IMG/VR virus record: IMGVR_UViG_3300013285_000026
Location: 1-44,876 of that record
Direction: 5' to 3' (one strand)
From: a virus
Length of the DNA: 44,876 bases
Shown here: positions 31,444 through 38,837 of the stretch, one piece after another
How positions within the stretch are numbered: the stretch's first letter is position 1
How the letters are laid out: each line of letters begins with the position of its first letter
Program-made: the position numbers and the translations under genes
Notes under the pieces: model-generated
Seen by the model: only the letters and a program-made list of their open reading frames with translations
Told to the model about the DNA's origin: nothing
Database searches by the model: none

Positions 31444-32466
31444 TTATACCAATTTCAGTTCCACGGCCCTGTTGTATACTTGACCACTGGATAGGTTCTT
31501 GCCCTTGCTTTCGCACATGATGTCAAACTGATCCCAGAAGCTGAGAGCCCAATCAGTCACAGGTTGATTCCAATACCAGTCACTGTGTGCCCGCATCTTT
31601 TGTTTCTTGTAACCTGCGGCCAGCAATTGTGCATGATCCGGCATAACATCAACGGGATGATCCACCAACACATCTTCACGGCTCACGGAGTAATGCATAG
31701 TAGGGCGAACACCACGCCATGAATCAAGTATGCGTTTGACTCTATCATCTGTGGGCTGAATGTATTCTCCAGTTCGGATCCAGTGATGGTGAATGTCCAG
31801 TACCAGCGCACAATGATCCACCAGTTCAATACTGCTATCAACACCCCACGAGTTCTCATCATTCTCAATAGTGATGCAGTTGCGAGCCTCAGGGCTCAGC
31901 TTCTTCAGTGTTTCTTTGATGCCTTCTGGACCACGTTTGCCTGAAATATGCACGTTAATCTTCATGTCCTGGAAGGTTTTACCAAAGCCCATCCAGCGAG
32001 CCATGTCAGCATGATATTCGAATTCTTCAATTGATCGTTCCACAATGCCGGGATTTTCACTGCTTAGAACACAGAACTGTCCAGGATGAAAGCTGATACG
32101 TACATCATGTTTTCTAGCGGCTTCGCCTACCGGAGCAAATATCCGCTCGCAATGACTTTGTTGATCTGGATGTTGCCACCATTTGATCCAATCTTTTTCA
32201 GTATAACCACTCAGCATTTCTGAACCAATACGCATCATTCTGCGCTCAGCCGGCAGTTGTGCCACACGCTCAATCTGTTTAACAGCGGCGACGGTGTTGT
32301 GATTCATTAGGTCATATTGACGTTGTTCAGCTTCCAACGGGTGTTCACGGAGCCATCGCATAGTTGTTGAGCGACCATTCAGCTCTCTATTAGCGGCATT
32401 GACCTTCATGCCTCTCACTTCACTAGCATCATCTAACCATTTGCAAGCATAGCCTATACGTTTCAT
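31444..32466 (-). CDS. uvdE: UV-damage endonuclease (UvdE/UVDE family)
   Basis: A 340-residue TIM-barrel DNA-repair nuclease. Family signatures in order: IGYACKW at the N-terminus, MRIGSEML (78-85), SFHPGQFCVLSS (125-136), NVHISGKRG (171-179), IENDENSWG (200-208), and DIHHHW (224-229), which hold most of the metal-binding His, Glu and Asp residues. UVDE cuts DNA 5' of UV photoproducts and other lesions, starting an alternative repair pathway that does not need photolyase or UvrABC. ATG at 32466 has an AAAGG Shine-Dalgarno six bases upstream. It is the third gene of the transcript led by the QueD-like gene. Full family length, no key residue missing. Confidence 0.93.
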   Translation of the reverse strand: MKRIGYACKWLDDASEVRGMKVNAANRELNGRSTTMRWLREHPLEAEQRQYDLMNHNTVAAVKQIERVAQLPAERRMMRIGSEMLSGYTEKDWIKWWQHPDQQSHCERIFAPVGEAARKHDVRISFHPGQFCVLSSENPGIVERSIEEFEYHADMARWMGFGKTFQDMKINVHISGKRGPEGIKETLKKLSPEARNCITIENDENSWGVDSSIELVDHCALVLDIHHHWIRTGEYIQPTDDRVKRILDSWRGVRPTMHYSVSREDVLVDHPVDVMPDHAQLLAAGYKKQKMRAHSDWYWNQPVTDWALSFWDQFDIMCESKGKNLSSGQVYNRAVELKLV

Positions 32467-32474
32467 TTGTGCCT

Positions 32475-32675
32475 TTACCAGTGTCGTAGGACACCTAAGA
32501 TTATAAAAAAGTTTGTAAGCACATATGATAACACAATTACAGTCCTAATGCAAGCAATTCGATCCGATTCCTCGTCCGAACTGCCTGATTTTTCGCCTAA
32601 TGCTTTTGCCCAAAGGCGCCAGCAAATTTTAGCCTTCGTACGTAGCCGAATTAGCACCATGTTCAAATACTTCAA
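32475..32675 (-). CDS. Small membrane protein, start uncertain
   Basis: A reading frame ending with TAA at 32475, eight bases before the UVDE ATG. The C-terminal part is a membrane helix (TVIVLSYVLTNFFIILGVL) preceded by an acidic patch (SGSSDEESDR) and a basic N-terminus (RLRTKAKICWRLWAKAL). A TTG start at 32675 has a correctly spaced AAGGAT; an ATG at 32660 has a poor one. Either start overlaps the end of the QueD-like gene. The tight fit between the two neighbours and the sensible topology support a real gene. Function unknown. Confidence 0.6.
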   Translation of the reverse strand: MKYLNMVLIRLRTKAKICWRLWAKALGEKSGSSDEESDRIACIRTVIVLSYVLTNFFIILGVLRHW

Positions 32676-33144
32676 CTGATTTGATCCTTACAGTTGGATT
32701 GATTGGATAGCGCATATCTCCGCTAGCCAATAGTTTAGCCATTTGATCATAAGACATTTTGGCAAACATTTCACAGCCTACTCCTGGTACAATACGCAAA
32801 TCGCATATGGCACCACGTTCGTGTGGCAGTTTGCTTAGATGATCTTTACTTTCAATGTCTACCATTTCATTCATGTGTTTGAAAAATTCCAGCATTGGGT
32901 CATCTTCAGCCACTACCAAAGTGTGATCAAACATGTGATCTGCCCATGCTTTGAATTCTTTCAAGCCGCCAAAGTCCATGCACCAGTTTTTGTCATCCAG
33001 TGTGTCACATTCAAATATCAGTTTGATACCAATTGAGTAACCATGTATTGTTGAGCAGTGGCTGTGTGTGGCACGCCATTGTCTAAAACAGCATGATAAA
33101 CCTCTGTCGTTTCCGTAAGTCTTTGTTGAGTAAAATTTTGCCAT
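32629..33144 (-). CDS. QueD-like 6-pyruvoyl/6-carboxy-tetrahydropterin synthase family protein
   Basis: A 171-residue protein of the QueD/PTPS fold. Recognisable: RATHSHCSTIHGY (24-36) with the catalytic-type Cys30 and zinc-ligand His34; CMDFGGLKEF (55-64); MFDHTLV with the Asp73-His74 pair; and VFEHGANSAT with Glu161. The zinc motif is HGY instead of the usual HGH, so one zinc ligand would be Tyr36, though His27 or His29 could compensate. QueD makes the pterin precursor of 7-deazaguanines, which some phages put into DNA to resist restriction. No QueC, QueE, FolE or DpdA homologue is visible in this window, so the pathway is unproven. It is led by a consensus sigma-70 promoter and has an AAGGAG Shine-Dalgarno. 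Confidence 0.8.
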   Translation of the reverse strand: MAKFYSTKTYGNDRGLSCCFRQWRATHSHCSTIHGYSIGIKLIFECDTLDDKNWCMDFGGLKEFKAWADHMFDHTLVVAEDDPMLEFFKHMNEMVDIESKDHLSKLPHERGAICDLRIVPGVGCEMFAKMSYDQMAKLLASGDMRYPINPTVRIKSVEVFEHGANSATYEG

Positions 33145-33210
33145 TGTAATCTCCTTGATTAAGCAATGGCATGCAGAGTTTATATTGCGGGATGAATGCC
33201 TGAGTCCGCA
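33145..33210 (-). promoter_or_regulatory. Leader of the QueD-like gene with a short hairpin
   Basis: About 66 bases of untranslated leader are expected downstream of the promoter at 33218-33245. It contains the arms TGCGG and CCGCA, separated by 15 bases, followed by an A/T-rich stretch and then the Shine-Dalgarno AAGGAG. It could be an mRNA stabiliser or a small regulatory element. I could not fit it to the known preQ1 riboswitch consensus. Confidence 0.35.
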
Positions 33211-33217
33211 TAATGTA

Positions 33218-33245
33218 ATTATATACTCTTATGTATTTTTGTCAA
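33218..33245 (-). promoter_or_regulatory. Consensus sigma-70 promoter of the queD-uvdE operon
   Basis: TTGACA (33240-33245) and TATAAT (33218-33223) on the minus strand, both perfect, 16 bases apart. It overlaps the last codons of the membrane protein gene that ends at 33229. It suits host RNA polymerase and so early expression. Confidence 0.85.
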
Positions 33246-33567
33246 TGGTATTGGTAACTATTTTTAAATCCGGTTTACCACCATTTTGTATACGAAGCTC
33301 TTCCAATTTACGAGCTACTTCTTCAAAGTGATCATCGGTGTCTTTCATAATAGCCAACATAGTAACCATCGTACTTAAACTCCAATGCCACCAAGTAATA
33401 CAAGAAAATCCCAAAACAACTAATCCAGTAAAGAAGATAGTTTGAAAATCTGTACCGTAGTGTAAGTAAAATAATGCCGAGACGGCGCAAAAAATTGCCG
33501 GAGCAATGACTGAGTAGATTCTCCAACCTTTGATTTGTTTGTATAATTCTGTAGTAATAGGTCCCAT
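33229..33567 (-). CDS. Membrane protein with two transmembrane helices
   Basis: A 112-residue protein with hydrophobic segments at about residues 16-36 (IYSVIAPAIFCAVSALFYL) and 43-64 (TIFFTGLVVLGFSCITW), followed by a charged helical tail (DTDDHFEEVARKLEELRIQ). It has a perfect TATAAATA late box upstream and an AAAGG Shine-Dalgarno, so it is probably a late gene. The layout of two helices and a charged tail would suit a holin, antiholin or superinfection-exclusion protein, but the holin-like gene at 109 is a better candidate. Function unknown. Confidence 0.75.
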   Translation of the reverse strand: MGPITTELYKQIKGWRIYSVIAPAIFCAVSALFYLHYGTDFQTIFFTGLVVLGFSCITWWHWSLSTMVTMLAIMKDTDDHFEEVARKLEELRIQNGGKPDLKIVTNTIDKNT

Positions 33568-33587
33568 TATATTCGCCTTTGAGCAAA

Positions 33588-33595
33588 TATTTATA
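33588..33595 (-). promoter_or_regulatory. Perfect T4-type late promoter box
   Basis: TATAAATA on the minus strand, 21-28 bases before the ATG at 33567. It is identical to the T4 late -10 consensus and is the clearest of the series in this window. Confidence 0.7.
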
Positions 33596-33623
33596 ATGGA
33601 ATTAAGAACTATAAAGCTCTAGC

Positions 33624-35087
33624 TTAATTGATAAGACCGAACGGTGCCCACTGTCCAGGAGTGCCAGATACAATGCAAACCCAACCCATATATCCACCAA
33701 CAGTTGGTTCAGTGTTCCAACATGTATCGCCTTTGTTAAACAAACCGCTTGTGGGTGCGGCATCTGCTGTTATAAATTTACGTCCGGCAAAACCAATGTT
33801 ACCAGCAACTTGTAAACTTAAAGTTGGATCCGGTGTGTTTATATTAATACTTAAATTACCAAATACTTTAACAGACTTTGCACTAGCTTGTGCATTGCCG
33901 ATGGAAATAGCATGTTCGTTAATTTCCAATGCTGTAGTATTGTTAATACTTATAGATAAATTGTCAGAATTTATACTAGACAAACTAACAGAATTAACTG
34001 TCAGTTCGGTTGTATGTATAGCTTGTGCTGTGACTGTCGCAAGATTACTTGATCCCAATACTGTTAAATTATCCAATGTGCCAAGTACGCTTAAATTACT
34101 AGATGTAATACTAGAACCTAATGCTGTTTCGGATAGCATTAACTGGTCGTTAATTTTGTAACTTTTTCCGGGGCTTAAATTAATATCTTCACTACTCCAT
34201 AATGTAGAGCCAGTCATTATCAAATGTTTGTTACTGCGAACATCTGTCCATACTAATCCTGTATCAGCAGTGTTAAATTCTACATTATTAGTTGTTTTTG
34301 TATTAGTTATAATCTCATTAGCATAAACAGTACCATGTACATATAAATTAGTAGCTGTTTGGATTTTTGAACCAATATGTATTTCGCCTGTACGTATAGT
34401 AATACGGGGAATGTTGTCGGAAACAATAACCAAATCATTATTAGTAAAAGATCCAATCGCCGCCGCGCCGTTAAGAGATCCTAGTATAACTTCCACATTA
34501 TCTGCCACCACACCAAATACCGCATTGGGGTTTTCAGTGTTAATACCAACCCTAGATGTATCGCTAGCAACAACTAACACATCACCTAAATTTGTGTCGC
34601 CTACGACAGTTAAATTGTTTAACGGAGCAAGTTGTCGCAAACTACTTTTTATTACGCTTGAACCGAGTGCATTGGATGTAAGTACATCTAAATTGTTGAT
34701 TTGGTAGGTGTTGCCCGGAGCCAAATCAAAATTCATATTAGTCCATAGACGTCCACCCGTTCTATAAGCCAATTGTGTTTCTACATTTAAAGTTCCCCAA
34801 GCTATACCTTGCCCGTTAAGCTCTTCTTCTGTCGCGGCTAAAAATTTAGTAGACCCATTAGCGCCGTTATTGGTTAAATTATTATTAATAATTTGATTGG
34901 CTTGTATAACGTCGACTATAAGTTTTCTCTGTACAGTAACGTCCCCGGTAATAGTTATATCGCCGTTGACAGTTTCAGTTCCGTTAATCGTTAACGAACC
35001 TGTGTGCGTAACGTCGCCTTCTAGACTGGTTAAATCTAGTTTATTAATAACAATTTTGTCGTCTTGTATGCTGAATAGTTGGCTCAT
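33624..35087 (-). CDS. Tail-fibre-like structural protein
   Basis: A 487-residue protein rich in Asn, Thr, Ser, Leu, Val and Ile. The N-terminal 60 residues form short beta repeats (THTGSLTINGTETVNGDITITGD), as in beta-solenoid or trimeric fibre shafts. Later sections resemble each other: residues around 110-155 (WTNMNFDLAPGNTYQINNLDVL..ALGSSVI) and 290-340 (WSSEDINLSPGKSYKINDQLML..ALGSSIT), an internal duplication. The end, GLFNKGDTCWNTEPTVGGYMGWVCIVSG, is similar to C-terminal domains of many phage fibres. It has an AATAAATA late box and an AAAGGA Shine-Dalgarno. A fibre role is likely, the receptor unknown. Confidence 0.82.
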   Translation of the reverse strand: MSQLFSIQDDKIVINKLDLTSLEGDVTHTGSLTINGTETVNGDITITGDVTVQRKLIVDVIQANQIINNNLTNNGANGSTKFLAATEEELNGQGIAWGTLNVETQLAYRTGGRLWTNMNFDLAPGNTYQINNLDVLTSNALGSSVIKSSLRQLAPLNNLTVVGDTNLGDVLVVASDTSRVGINTENPNAVFGVVADNVEVILGSLNGAAAIGSFTNNDLVIVSDNIPRITIRTGEIHIGSKIQTATNLYVHGTVYANEIITNTKTTNNVEFNTADTGLVWTDVRSNKHLIMTGSTLWSSEDINLSPGKSYKINDQLMLSETALGSSITSSNLSVLGTLDNLTVLGSSNLATVTAQAIHTTELTVNSVSLSSINSDNLSISINNTTALEINEHAISIGNAQASAKSVKVFGNLSININTPDPTLSLQVAGNIGFAGRKFITADAAPTSGLFNKGDTCWNTEPTVGGYMGWVCIVSGTPGQWAPFGLIN

Positions 35088-35105
35088 GTACCTGGTCCTT
35101 TTGTA

Positions 35106-35113
35106 TATTTATT
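35106..35113 (-). promoter_or_regulatory. Late-promoter-like box upstream of the 487-aa fibre gene
   Basis: AATAAATA on the minus strand, 19-26 bases before the ATG at 35087. It fits the late box NATAAATA and lies just after the terminator of the upstream gene. Confidence 0.6.
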
Positions 35114-35142
35114 CAAAGGAACCCTGAAGCTTCAGCCAAAAT

Positions 35143-35164
35143 AATACCCGCCTTAGCGGGTATT
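35143..35164 (-). terminator. Rho-independent terminator after the 401-aa conserved gene
   Basis: AATACCCGC (35143-35151) and GCGGGTATT (35156-35164) form a nine-pair stem with loop CTTA. On the minus strand it is followed by a short T-rich stretch. It lies 11 bases past the stop of the gene that ends at 35176. Confidence 0.8.
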
Positions 35165-35175
35165 AAATGCTAGTA

Positions 35176-36381
35176 TTAAGCTACTTTAAGTAGAATAGTG
35201 TCTTCATTAATACGACCATTCATCTTAGTATCTGTAGCATTAATATCTTCTAAGAACTTACGCAACTGTACTTTGCCTGCCGATTTAAATTCTTTAAGCT
35301 TCTCTTCGGGTTTACGTACAGTTTTTTGTACACTCTTAAACTCGTCAAAACCCGTAATCGTAGTACCTTTAACTCCTAAGGTTTGGAATTCGGCGGCTAC
35401 ATACTTGCCCAATTTACGAGTCTTAGTGTTAAAGATCCAAAGTTCACCAACTCCAATGATGTCAGTTGGGTTAATGGATACTAATTTTAGTGGCTCATTA
35501 GTCTTCATGTACTTGAGTTTAGCAACGATCTTTTCAGCCGGAACAGCCTTCTTGGCACGTGGTGTACGATTGACTTTGGCTTCTTGTGCCAACATGTCAC
35601 ATGCACTCATAATTTCTTGATAGAACGCAATTAAGTTCTTAATTTGTTTCTTTGTACGGTGGCTATAGCCCTCACGTAGCTGTTCGTCAGCATTACCGGA
35701 TGCCAACTCCTCCAGTTCGGACAAGTCCTTGCTATAGAACCCTTTAATGATCCTTGCATGAGCGGCTTTAACTTCTTTGCCTTTGAGCAAGTTAAGCATC
35801 TTAAATGCTTTTGGATCAAAGTTTTCTGGGTCAGTTTGGAAACCTTCGATAGCATCTTCAATTTCTTCGGTCATTCTATAAGCGGCTTCTTTGACACGCT
35901 CTTGGATTGAAGGAGTATATACCGCAGGCTTTGTCGCTTCAGCCGCCCTGGCTTCGTCTGGATCAATATCGTTTTTACCTTCAGAAATAACTTTAACAAT
36001 TTCAGCACGGAGCCAAGCCGCTGTGTCACGACCTTGATTAAAGTCTGCACGTAACGGAGTCATGCCGCGATTCAAACAGCAAGCAACTGCACCCATTGTA
36101 GTACCAACACGCGAATCTTTTACTTTTTTGAACGCTGTAATGTCAGCTTTGGTGCATCCAACACTTTCCATCCATTTGGCAACAGCAGGCTTGTAAGTTT
36201 TGATGTCACTTTCCAAACGGTAATAGTCCATAGACTTCTTAAAAAAGCGATGGAAAGTATCGGCATCCCAAGTTTCACAACCTTCCCAAACTGGGCTATG
36301 ATCTTTAACTGCACGGGTCCGATGTGCTGTTACTTGCTTCTTAGTAATACGTGACTTTTTTGCGGGTGCTTTAGTAGCCAT
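35176..36381 (-). CDS. Conserved phage protein of unknown function, basic N-terminus
   Basis: A 401-residue, highly charged, largely helical protein. The N-terminus is Lys/Ala/Arg-rich (MATKAPAKKSRITKKQ), like a DNA-binding tail. The middle has long helices (IQERVKEAAYRMTEEIEDAIEG) and the C-terminal 120 residues look like a separate alpha/beta domain (IIGVGELWIFNTKTRKLGKYV). It has its own perfect sigma-70 promoter, a GGAG Shine-Dalgarno and a terminator, so it is expressed alone and early. This suits an abundant DNA-binding or host-takeover protein; no family is recognised. Confidence 0.8.
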   Translation of the reverse strand: MATKAPAKKSRITKKQVTAHRTRAVKDHSPVWEGCETWDADTFHRFFKKSMDYYRLESDIKTYKPAVAKWMESVGCTKADITAFKKVKDSRVGTTMGAVACCLNRGMTPLRADFNQGRDTAAWLRAEIVKVISEGKNDIDPDEARAAEATKPAVYTPSIQERVKEAAYRMTEEIEDAIEGFQTDPENFDPKAFKMLNLLKGKEVKAAHARIIKGFYSKDLSELEELASGNADEQLREGYSHRTKKQIKNLIAFYQEIMSACDMLAQEAKVNRTPRAKKAVPAEKIVAKLKYMKTNEPLKLVSINPTDIIGVGELWIFNTKTRKLGKYVAAEFQTLGVKGTTITGFDEFKSVQKTVRKPEEKLKEFKSAGKVQLRKFLEDINATDTKMNGRINEDTILLKVA

Positions 36382-36410
36382 TTCTGCTCCTGTTGTTTAA
36401 CAATGTATAT

Positions 36411-36439
36411 ATTATAGTGTCATTTGGTTAACTTGTCAA
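36411..36439 (-). promoter_or_regulatory. Perfect consensus sigma-70 promoter
   Basis: TTGACA (36434-36439) and TATAAT (36411-36416) on the minus strand, with the optimal 17-base spacer. The -35 lies inside the 3' end of the SGNH-like gene. It drives the gene starting at 36381, with a leader of about 23 bases. Confidence 0.9.
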
Positions 36440-37124
36440 CCGCTGGAATAACAACTTTCTCGGCCCAAAATCTATGTCCAATTTCACTATAGTGTCCGTT
36501 GTCCTGTACGGATTCTGGACAGTTGTCATTGAGATAATTTGAATAAATTTCTCCAATGTAAGTACCTACTAACGTTGGTGTATTATCTCGCATATTAATT
36601 ATTTGATTTAAGATATCCACAGGCATTTTGGATAACTCTGTATCAAATTCGAAATACTCTATTAAATATCTATCAAAAAACCATACTACCTTTTTATTAC
36701 TAAGCAGACGCATAATACTATAAAAATGGATAAACCAAAGTCTACGCCAATGATTGTCGCCCGTAAGGGTGCCTAGAAACCCGTGTAAAGCCCTAGTGTG
36801 TTCTTGCCCGGTGTGTACTAAGCTATCAGGATTTATTATGTTGTAGGGCTTGTTATCAGGTGTGATAAGTTTGAACCAAGTTGGGTTAGTGCTTACTTGC
36901 AAAATAATTACATCATCTTCTTCAAAATTTGTTGACAATATATCTGCATGAATTTGATCCATACTGTTTCCGCATTTTGCCAAATTAATATGTTCTACGC
37001 CAAAATATTCAGCAGTAATATTGGCATATGAAAATTTACTTAAAGTATCGTAATTTGGATTATCCTTTACATCAGGTAATCCATAGCCGACTGAATGACT
37101 GCTTCCAAAAGTGATAATTCTCAT
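36420..37124 (-). CDS. SGNH-hydrolase-like protein
   Basis: A 234-residue protein with the signatures of the SGNH/GDSL fold: block I as IITFGSSHSVGYG (nucleophile Ser8 or Ser9), a block with Gly and Asn in LAKCGNSMDQIHADI, a strand VIILQVSTNPTW, and the C-terminal DNGHYSEIGHRFWAE with the Asp-x-x-His type pair. Such enzymes usually remove acetyl or acyl groups from sugars or lipids. It overlaps the next upstream SGNH-like gene by four bases and follows the four radical SAM genes. No signal peptide, so it would act in the cell or as part of the virion. Substrate unknown. Confidence 0.7.
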   Translation of the reverse strand: MRIITFGSSHSVGYGLPDVKDNPNYDTLSKFSYANITAEYFGVEHINLAKCGNSMDQIHADILSTNFEEDDVIILQVSTNPTWFKLITPDNKPYNIINPDSLVHTGQEHTRALHGFLGTLTGDNHWRRLWFIHFYSIMRLLSNKKVVWFFDRYLIEYFEFDTELSKMPVDILNQIINMRDNTPTLVGTYIGEIYSNYLNDNCPESVQDNGHYSEIGHRFWAEKVVIPAVDKLTK

Positions 37125-37645
37125 AGTAGTTTATTCAAATGCATACCAATAACAAGATTACCTTCCTGTGACATGTGATTTATATTTCCTTTGTGCCACA
37201 CATACGTAAATCTATATTCAGTATCTTCAAAAAAGTTTAAATGAATACTGTTAGGAACACGTTTTAAATCGTATTCTAGTAGTTTATATTGGTCGTAAAA
37301 GTATGTATCATCCCAGATAGTTTTAAGTATATTGATGAATTTTGTTTCTTGTTTATGTTGTATGTCTGATAAAATTATATCGCAAAATACATGACTGGGC
37401 AATAATCTACTTAACAAATCCGTTACTGTATTTTTTAAAAATACACGACTGTAGCTGGTATGACAAAAAATTATTTTGTCTTCTGGTTTAATATCTACTT
37501 TAGCTTGTTGATATGATTTCCATATTCGGTATTCGCTACTGCCATTACTGGCACAATTTATTACTCGTCCATTCAGCAATTTTGTCCAAGAGTGCTTGTG
37601 TTTACTTGCGGCAAAACTATCTCCAAAGATCCAAATTCTATTCAT
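37121..37645 (-). CDS. Second SGNH-hydrolase-like protein
   Basis: From the ATG at 37645 a 174-residue protein starting MNRIWIFGDSFAAS, with the GDS block I of the SGNH family. A block with Gly-Ser (NCASNGSSEYRIW) and a C-terminal NINHMSQEGN (possible catalytic His) follow. A TTG start 24 bases further upstream is also in frame but would overlap the radical SAM gene more. The ATG overlaps the end of the radical SAM gene by eight bases. It is shorter than most SGNH enzymes. It may modify glycans together with the neighbouring gene. Confidence 0.65.
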   Translation of the reverse strand: MNRIWIFGDSFAASKHKHSWTKLLNGRVINCASNGSSEYRIWKSYQQAKVDIKPEDKIIFCHTSYSRVFLKNTVTDLLSRLLPSHVFCDIILSDIQHKQETKFINILKTIWDDTYFYDQYKLLEYDLKRVPNSIHLNFFEDTEYRFTYVWHKGNINHMSQEGNLVIGMHLNKLL

Positions 37646-38837
37646 AATAAGGTCTAATCTCTTCCACAATGTCGTCTGGCAAAATATCTAACAAATTTTC
37701 ATTACGTACAGTATCATGCTGTTTAAATATTTTGTATGCTTGTTTAATTTCATCGTCACTGGGTTGTTGGCTATACATCAAACTGACAATACCTGCGATG
37801 TCGTTTTTATATGCTCCCCAGTCATATGTAGCCCATTTGTCACGAATACGATTTTTCAGGGTAGCTGGAATCATGTACACTGCCATATGTGACGGATAAT
37901 GTATGATATTATTCCATATCTTAAACTCGTCCATGTTTTCTTTAATGAATGTATGAAATTCTGGTAACTCCCAAGAGTTAATCCAACCTATAGTATGACT
38001 AATGCTAGGCCCAATCTGTCTACGATTAATAGTTTTAATCATGTCGTTATAGGCAAACATATTAGTCTTAACTTCCTCCCAATCGCCGGGATGCCTTAAG
38101 TAGTTGTATACCTTACCCATGCCATCAATACTGAGACCAAGACCGATATGTCTAAAATTATTAACTAAATCTTCAACAATATCTCCGGCATAGATAGTGC
38201 AATTGGTACTGATATCCATATTGATATTTTTAGCTAGATCTTGTTCGATAAATTCTTGCCATAGAATCTTCCATCGATTAATATAAAACGGTTCTCCGCC
38301 TACTATTTCTAATCTAGCAACACTGGGCATCCACTCACTGCGTTTGTTCCACAATACGCTGTTATTTTCACCGCTTTGACCTTCGGGCATTTTATAACCA
38401 GTATCGCCCCAAATAACTTTATGTTCAGCTTGCCATAAACTACTATGGCTTGGGGTACAGCTACGGCACTTTAAATTACAGGCATTACTAAGTATCATTT
38501 GATACTCTACTGGAAATTCTGGTTCTTTATTATAGTCGGGTAAAAAATAAAAGTCGCCTTCGATATGACGTTGACGTTTGCTAGTGTAGTTGTTTTGCTC
38601 ATCTACAATACAAGTTTCGCACTCCTTGGGCTGTGCTCCTTGTCTAAACGATTCACGCAAATTCTTCATGTACTTGCTGGCAAAGATTTCCTTAACACTA
38701 TGAGTCTGTACATACATTTCCTTGCCTGTTTCGTCTTTAATGAAACCTTTGTATAAACAACAAGGTCGTGCTTTGCCGTCTGGATCATTACTAAACCCAG
38801 TCCACGGGAGTTTGCAATACCAATTAGATGCTGTCAT
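37638..38837 (-). CDS. Radical SAM protein 1 with N-terminal cysteine module (twitch-like)
   Basis: A 399-residue radical SAM enzyme. CxxxCxxC is at Cys120, Cys124 and Cys127 (NACNLKCRSC) for the [4Fe-4S] cluster that cleaves S-adenosylmethionine, and GGEP is at 180-183. Before the barrel are extra cysteines at 8, 26, 27, 73 and 76 (PCCLY, CETC), enough for a second cluster; this fits the family annotated as twitch-domain radical SAM protein. It is the most diverged of the four. It overlaps the previous radical SAM gene by 14 bases and the SGNH-like gene by eight. The substrate is unknown; a peptide or carbohydrate are both possible. Confidence 0.85.
   Translation of the reverse strand: MTASNWYCKLPWTGFSNDPDGKARPCCLYKGFIKDETGKEMYVQTHSVKEIFASKYMKNLRESFRQGAQPKECETCIVDEQNNYTSKRQRHIEGDFYFLPDYNKEPEFPVEYQMILSNACNLKCRSCTPSHSSLWQAEHKVIWGDTGYKMPEGQSGENNSVLWNKRSEWMPSVARLEIVGGEPFYINRWKILWQEFIEQDLAKNINMDISTNCTIYAGDIVEDLVNNFRHIGLGLSIDGMGKVYNYLRHPGDWEEVKTNMFAYNDMIKTINRRQIGPSISHTIGWINSWELPEFHTFIKENMDEFKIWNNIIHYPSHMAVYMIPATLKNRIRDKWATYDWGAYKNDIAGIVSLMYSQQPSDDEIKQAYKIFKQHDTVRNENLLDILPDDIVEEIRPYYE

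Noticed and set aside
33145-33217. preQ1 riboswitch in the leader of the QueD-like gene
   Set aside because: The hairpin arms fit but the loop and the A-rich tail do not match the known preQ1 classes as far as I can tell by eye.
35124-35135. Perfect palindrome CTGAAGCTTCAG
   Set aside because: No loop or T-run and no second copy. It could be an operator, but nothing supports that beyond the short symmetry.
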